Shown here: in pieces, positions 59,262 through 64,000 of the stretch
Numbering within the stretch: position 1 is the stretch's first letter
How the letters are laid out: every line of letters begins with the position of its first letter
DNA from: Maea johnstoni
Lineage: Eukaryota; Annelida; Polychaeta; Spionida; Magelonidae
Length of the DNA stretch: 64,000 nucleotides
Direction of reading: 5' to 3'
Assembly (NCBI GenBank): GCA_963942565.1
Contig: OZ012700.1
Coordinates: forward strand, 6,786,253 to 6,850,252
Translations under genes and position numbers: made by a program
Notes under the pieces: model-generated
What the model saw: only the letters and a program-made list of their open reading frames with translations
What the model was told of the DNA's origin: nothing
Databases searched by the model: none

Positions 59262-59534
59262 AGGTAAGAAATTCTTGAACAATTCTGGTACGTACCAGAA
59301 TTGCCCAAGCAATTCTGGTACGTACCAGTATTGCTGAGTAACAATTCTGGTATGTACTAGAATTGCCAGAGGAAACAATTCTGATACACAGGAAACACCA
59401 GAATTGTTCCAACAATTCTGGTACGTTCTAGAATTGTTCCCTACAAACAATTCTAGTACGTACCAGAATTGTAAAATTTTCTGAACAATTCTGGTACGTA
59501 CCAGAATTGAGGTCGTAAAGTACAACATGACCGG
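59262..59534 (-). repeat. Palindrome array, right end
   Basis: Seven units of the CAATTCTGGTAC palindrome in inverted orientation to the left end, finishing GTAAAGTACAACATGACCGG. Counting inward from the outer end, the fourth unit again has a long asymmetric centre, as at the left end, so the two arrays are colinear copies. The minus-strand open frames here (rich in VPELF, YQNC) come from the repeat. Confidence 0.9.
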
Positions 59535-59665
59535 TTGTCCTGAACATTGTTAGAAGGCTTCCGATTAGCCTTGTGAAACTGCCACTTCAGTGGTCTGCCA
59601 TCTGGAGGATGATAATGGCTTTCTAAATTAATAAGGAAGTGGTTAGTGCCATAAAGTTTTTCCTC
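59535..59665 (-). mobile_element. Endonuclease end of the interrupted LINE
   Basis: The minus strand reads VEEKLYGTNHFLINLESHYH and PPDGRPLKWQFHKANRKPSN, the C-terminal part of an apurinic-type endonuclease domain (G..HF.I.L ... W...KA). It joins in frame to the linker at 47,015 when the 12.5-kb insert is disregarded. Confidence 0.75.
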
Positions 59666-60300
59666 CACCCTCCTTGTAAAATTCTTAAAATGTTTCATAA
59701 TCAGTAAAACAGACCAATTTCATGTTAATAAGTGAAAATGTTGTCTGAGATAACTTTATTAAAGGTTCTTTGAAGCTATTTACATTAAAATGTCGATTTC
59801 TGGTTTCAATTCAATCAACACAATCAAATAAAATGTTTGACAGTCAAACAACAATCACACACTATACATTGGGAGGATCTTTTTTCTAAAACAACAAAAA
59901 TGCAATAAATGAATAAAAATGCTCATAAAATAATGATCAGTTTCAGAGTATGAGTTGCGCATATATGGTTGTCTGGGGGAACTTTCTCAAAGAGTTCCTT
60001 TAAGCTATTTACATTGAAATGTTAAACTAACCTGCCCTACGCTGAGGCCCAGTGATTGTTTTCCTAGGGGTTTGCTTAGTGTTTTGTGTAGGTTGAGGGG
60101 AAAAGGTTGTTTTAGAGGATGAAGAAAGTTCGAGATTTGCTGGTGATGTTTTTGGGTTAGAAGGAATAATTCAGGGTCATTTTCTTGTGGTTTGTCTGTT
60201 GTTTGTGAAGATAATGAACTAAAAAGGTTCCAATCACCTTAAAGTTTGTGAAACTGCCACTTCGGTGGTCTGTTGTCTGGAGGATATCAGATCCGGAAAT
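59666..60300 (-). mobile_element. Shuffled LINE pieces
   Basis: 59,666-59,885 is another I/Jockey-type 3' end (AGTAAAACAGACCAATTTCATG; AGCTATTTACATTAAAATG). 59,885-60,025 repeats a different part of the 3' end. 60,240-60,290 repeats the endonuclease phrase GAAACTGCCACTTCGGTGG. All are fragments. Confidence 0.65.
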
Positions 60301-61647
60301 ATTGGAGTATTAGACATTTCTGTTGTAATACTTTTTTTGCACTTCGAGGCATTCTGCAGCACAGCGATCCTGTATTCCGCGATTGCTACATGTATGCGTA
60401 GCGGGATCTATGTGTGGAGAGTCACTTAGAGGATGCCGTCATTTTTTATTATAAATATGATCACATGCGTCGCGTGCATGTGACTTTTTTTAACCAATGG
60501 GCTACGGCAAACTGGCTCAGTGTAAATGTGCGATGACGACTAAGAACTCAGCATGTCTTCCACTTCGCGATCAGAAGTAGTTCGAATTCAAACACGGCCA
60601 TTAGCAACATAAAGGGCGCAACAACACTGACAAAGCCAAGGATACAGTATTTCAACATCAGACACTCATAAAAGAGTGATTTCAAGTGTGAGAAAATCGC
60701 ATTGTAAGGTTATAGTGATCACTATGTTTCGCCATATTACTCTTAAGTATTAAAAACAGGAAGAAAAGAAGCCATGAGAAAAAGCTGGGATCATGGCCAG
60801 GGCCGCAAAACAATCAAAGAATTGGCGCAAGCACATCCAGAAATTTAATGAGACCCCATTTTGGGCGCCCATTTTCAAAATCCTGGCTAAGACTATGCAT
60901 GCGATTCTTCTGCACTTCTTCTATGGGAACCAGCATACAACATAAAACAACAAAGCCTTAAGAATTTGTCATGTATTTCCCATTTTTGTCAGGAATATCC
61001 TGTACCTCCATCTTCTGCAGTTCCTTGTTCTAATTACTGTGTACTCTGTTAATTTCAGGCACATAAAGTAATGTGCCCAGCAGGCAGCTGCCTCTGATGG
61101 ACTGTTTATTTTTGGCAAACGGGTGTTCAATGACAAGCTATCATGCCAGCGTATTGTTTGATACTAGCATGGCGATCGGATGTCCAAATGGTGCACAGTT
61201 TAAAAGATGCGGATGTGCAAAGTAGCGATTAATCAAACCTGTCACAATATTAACACAGTATACAGTAAACACTAAAAAATGAGGCAGTCTTCATGTCAAA
61301 TGTATAGACATCTTTGAACAAAGATGAGAAAGTATTATCTAGATAACAACAAACAAAACAGCAATAATGGTTCAGATTTTATAAACTTAAAACATTCATA
61401 TCTAGTATTACATTCATGAGATGTCAACACAAGAGATCTAACAGAAAATTATGCTGAAAACTAAATACGTTGCATTCTACTTAATCCCTAGACAACTTCC
61501 AGGATAATGCCGCATCATATTGTGACTCATTGGCAAAACACACAAAACTGTACAAAACATGCAAGGCCACCAGATGTCTGGTGTTGTTTAAATTAAAAAC
61601 TAATATTAGGCTGACTAATTAGTGCAAAAATTTCCAATCAATACACA
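60301..61647. other. Non-coding stretch
   Basis: A half copy of MITE D ends near 60,892 (CAAAATCCTGGCTAAGAC). 60,340-60,640 is somewhat richer in G+C and CpG. No gene is recognised. Confidence 0.4.
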
Positions 61648-61946
61648 AAGGCAGGGACTTAGCCAGAACCCGTCCTGCCTGTCTTTTTGGACACTTTCCT
61701 GAGTACCTTCTTTTTGAACAGGTAAAAATCTTCTTGAAGATTTTTCAATCGAGAACTCTTTGGGGCAATAAGCAAATATTTTCCAATCAAACCATCTTTT
61801 AGGACATAGCTGAAGTGTAAATTGCTTTTTTGACACAATAGGTTATTAATTGTATTTGGTTTAAGATTAGTAGCTATATTTGGACAGGTAAAAAATTTAG
61901 AATTGCTCTTTTAGACAGACATTTTTAAAATCCTGGCTAAAACCCT
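61648..61946. mobile_element. MITE family D copy
   Basis: About 300 bp with inverted ends AGGGACTTAGCCAGAA ... AATCCTGGCTAAAACCCT. The minus-strand frame at 61,615-61,836 is accidental. Confidence 0.65.
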
Positions 61947-62218
61947 GCACAAAGGATCTCTTTAACATAATTATGCACTGCTATGACATTATCACACCAT
62001 TAATCAATCCTTAATTCAAATGGAATTCAATACGGAGGCAAAAATACAGAAATAGATGTGAGCAACAATACAACTTCAGGCATGTCGAGGCAAATGAAGA
62101 GACACTACTTTCGTAGAAACGTTGGAATGTGCTCCGAGTCTCACAAAGTACTTCCTGTCATTGAGAAGGTTTTCAGACAACAACGCAAAAGTTTCTCAAT
62201 GAAATATGTGGTGATTGA
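61947..62218. other. Non-coding stretch
   Basis: No gene or repeat is recognised. It ends in GTGATTGA, the imperfect target copy of the next element. Confidence 0.4.
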
Positions 62219-62338
62219 TAGGGATTGGTAGCGATAATCGATACAATACCAAATACTGGTATTGAATGAGAAAAATTATCATATTGAAAAAGTTAAGTAC
62301 TGTAATATACTTTTGTTCATGATTTCACACACACACAT

Positions 62339-62431
<93 letters not shown>

Positions 62432-62566
62432 ATTTATTTGCTACCTGCACGTCTTGTGCAAAGGAAGTTCACTGTATCATAGTGAAATTTTGTATGATTT
62501 GTATCATTATGATTAAGGAAATGGCAATAAATCATACAGGGAATTTTTTAAAGGTGCCCATCCCTA
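62219..62566. mobile_element. hAT-like MITE carrying a (TA)n tract
   Basis: Ends TAGGGATTGGTA ... GTGCCCATCCCTA, with flanks GTGATTGA and GCAATTGA (6 of 8 bases match). A pure TA run of about 85 bp (62,346-62,430) lies inside. Confidence 0.55.
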
Positions 62567-62935
62567 GCAATTGAAGATTAACACCAAGATGCCTGGTTGT
62601 TCAGATATTTGCCTAAGCTTGCCATAAACTGAGATGAAGGCTATATAAGAGATCTCTAGTAATGTCCAAGCTTTTCTTATTACATCTCAAGTCAATGCAT
62701 TCATTAATTATTTCAACAGTGAATGTTTTTATAGATCAATATTTAGAGAAATTTTGGAAAGAACATTTTCTGAACTTTCAGATCGGGTAATAATATTTCA
62801 CTATTTATTTTTTTCAATATTATTTTTTATACAAACATCATTCTCGCTATGTAAAATCTATCATGCATTAGATACAACTAAATACCATCCACCCTCTCTA
62901 CCTTTTCAAACCTATACACTTACATAGGCAACATT
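62567..62935. other. Non-coding stretch
   Basis: AT-rich sequence between two hAT-like elements. Nothing recognised. Confidence 0.4.
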
Positions 62936-63426
62936 TAGGGTTGGATACCATTAAGGTACCAGTACTATTACCGGTATCATTTCAAAAAGTACTATATTGT
63001 ACTGTTTGATGCTTTAACCCTTATGCTGCTGGCGGCTAATTTGGCCAATACAAAATGATGCAAAGAAACTGAAGAAAATGGCTGAAACCCTAGCAAATGG
63101 GTACTCATCTGATAGTGCTAAGAGAGAGCTATCAAATGACTACATGTACCAGCAAGGCAGGGTTAAAATGTTTTTCAAAAATCTTTGCATCCTTGTGCAT
63201 TGGATGAAGGTTGCCTCAGCATTGGAAGGGTTACAGGTACTTTTAACAATACCAACCACTGCGATGTTATCATTTATTAGGGATTGTCAAGTACAATATG
63301 AATATTCACAACAACATTTGTAAGGTAATAATGCAATAAAGTACCGTTAACAGTACCGTTAAAATACTGTATCGTTTCATTGATACCGATACCGTACTAT
63401 TTCATTCTTAGAGGTATCCATCCCTG
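62936..63426. mobile_element. hAT-like MITE with another MITE nested inside
   Basis: 491 bp. Inverted ends TAGGGTTGGATACC ... GGTATCCATCCCTG, with a perfect 8-bp duplication GCAACATT (62,928-62,935 and 63,427-63,434). Near both ends are runs of GGTACC and GTACCG-like motifs. A reversed MITE-A copy sits in the middle. Confidence 0.88.
63014..63232 (-). mobile_element. MITE family A copy nested in a hAT-like MITE
   Basis: It starts TTAACCCTTATGCTGCTGG and ends GCATTGGAAGGGTTA, reversed relative to the 12.5-kb copy. Being inside the hAT-like element, it is the younger of the two. The frame at 63,078-63,323 is accidental. Confidence 0.85.
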
Positions 63427-63434
63427 GCAACATT

Positions 63435-64000
63435 AGACTAGATTTACACCTACCAATCAAAAGTGTCATTTCCAACAATTAGTCATTGAGGTTATTTCTC
63501 AACAGAAGTGCAATGAAAAGAGACCATTGGATCTCGGTTCAACGCATGAAGCCTCTTTTCACTTAAACTTCTTACTCCATGTCTCTGTCAAGTGTCAACA
63601 AATACCATAACTGAATATTGGTCCAAAATTGAGACATTCTGTCCACAGTTCAAGTGTGGTCATCTCCTTCCTTGACCGCACGTCCTCCACTGACCACTGG
63701 TCCCTCATCTCTCTACAATCAGCCATGGGCCTTAACACAGGTCATGTTTTGCTTGACCACCAGTTAAAGGGCAAATGCACCATCAGAATGGTTTAGGTTC
63801 AAAATGAGCTTATACATATCACCTGTCAAATAAGATCTCCCACGAACCTGTCCTCTTGAGCATGCTATATGCATTGCCTGACCACCTGCTCCCATTGGCC
63901 AAGAGATAACCTAAATTATCCTAATGGTCCATTTGCCCTTTAACCATTGGTCTTTTACATCTTAATTATGTTTATCAATTGACCACTAGTCCACTCTTTG
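63435..64000. other. Non-coding end of the window
   Basis: Apart from the small MITE, no gene is recognised. GACCAC(T/C) phrases recur (CTGACCACTGG, TTGACCACCAG, CTGACCACCTG, TTGACCACTAG) without a fixed period. Confidence 0.4.
63768..63939. mobile_element. Small TTAA-flanked MITE
   Basis: 172 bp with inverted ends AGGGCAAATGCACCAT ... ATGGTCCATTTGCCCT and TTAA outside both (63,764-63,767 and 63,940-63,943). Pairing extends about 35 bp inward. Confidence 0.82.

Larger units (their letters stand above)
47016..59534. mobile_element. 12.5-kb insertion with palindrome-array inverted ends
   Basis: The ends are CCGGTCATGTTGTACTTTAC at 47,016 and its near-exact complement ending at 59,534. Inside each lies a row of short palindromes (separate entries), giving inverted repeats of about 275-290 bp. 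TTGT lies outside both ends (47,012-47,015 and 59,535-59,538). Removing one TTGT and the insert makes the minus-strand LINE continuous, in frame, from QFHKANRKPSNNVQDN to LGDDREGLQVETF. That argues for one insertion into an existing LINE. The contents are a minus-strand gene, a young BEL/Pao element, a SINE and another LINE piece. Without the BEL it would be about 4.6 kb. No transposase is recognised. A 4-bp target duplication is used by several DNA transposon superfamilies (Sola, Chapaev, Ginger among them), so I do not assign one. Confidence 0.68.

Overview
This window is animal (eukaryotic) DNA. Genes have GT-AG introns, there are no operons, and most of the 64 kb consists of transposons, satellites and (TA)n tracts. 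A tRNA-Leu-derived SINE, an I/Jockey-type LINE ending in (ATTC)n, a BEL/Pao retrotransposon, a Gypsy remnant and many TTAA-, TA- or 8-bp-flanked MITEs suggest a marine invertebrate. An echinoderm, lancelet or mollusc would fit, but the sequence alone does not decide.

Layout. 0.4-4.1 kb is an 88-bp satellite of about 42 copies. 5.5-10.4 kb is a fold-back element with long inverted arms. 10.4-21.6 kb is non-coding DNA with several MITE families and (TA)n tracts. 21.6-23.4 kb is a 55-bp satellite; directly after its last run of units (23.4-23.9 kb) lies a hAT-like MITE with a clean 8-bp target duplication. 23.9-29.6 kb is mostly unrecognised DNA with LINE 3' ends. 29.6-32.7 kb is a Gypsy fossil in which one open frame joins integrase, a PHD finger and a TATDN2-like TatD nuclease domain. 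33.2-41.0 kb is a multi-exon host gene for an AAA+/SF3-like P-loop ATPase. It has an in-frame stop in exon 1, a second fold-back element in an intron and a tandemly duplicated exon. 41.8-44.0 kb holds two candidate exons, a 190-bp hairpin and a TA-flanked MITE.

From 44.6 kb a minus-strand LINE runs to 47,015, stops between its endonuclease and reverse transcriptase regions, and resumes in the same reading frame at 59,535. The intervening 12.5 kb is bounded by inverted repeats, each a row of seven or eight short palindromes around GTAC, and flanked by a TTGT duplication. I read it as one very large insertion. It carries an unrecognised minus-strand gene, a SINE, another LINE piece and a very young BEL/Pao element (48,500-56,434) whose two 822-bp LTRs are identical by eye.

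60-64 kb is non-coding with four more MITEs, one nested in another. The only host coding sequence I can support is the ATPase gene, the minus-strand gene at 47.6-48.3 kb and a few exon-like pieces. Everything else is mobile or repetitive DNA.
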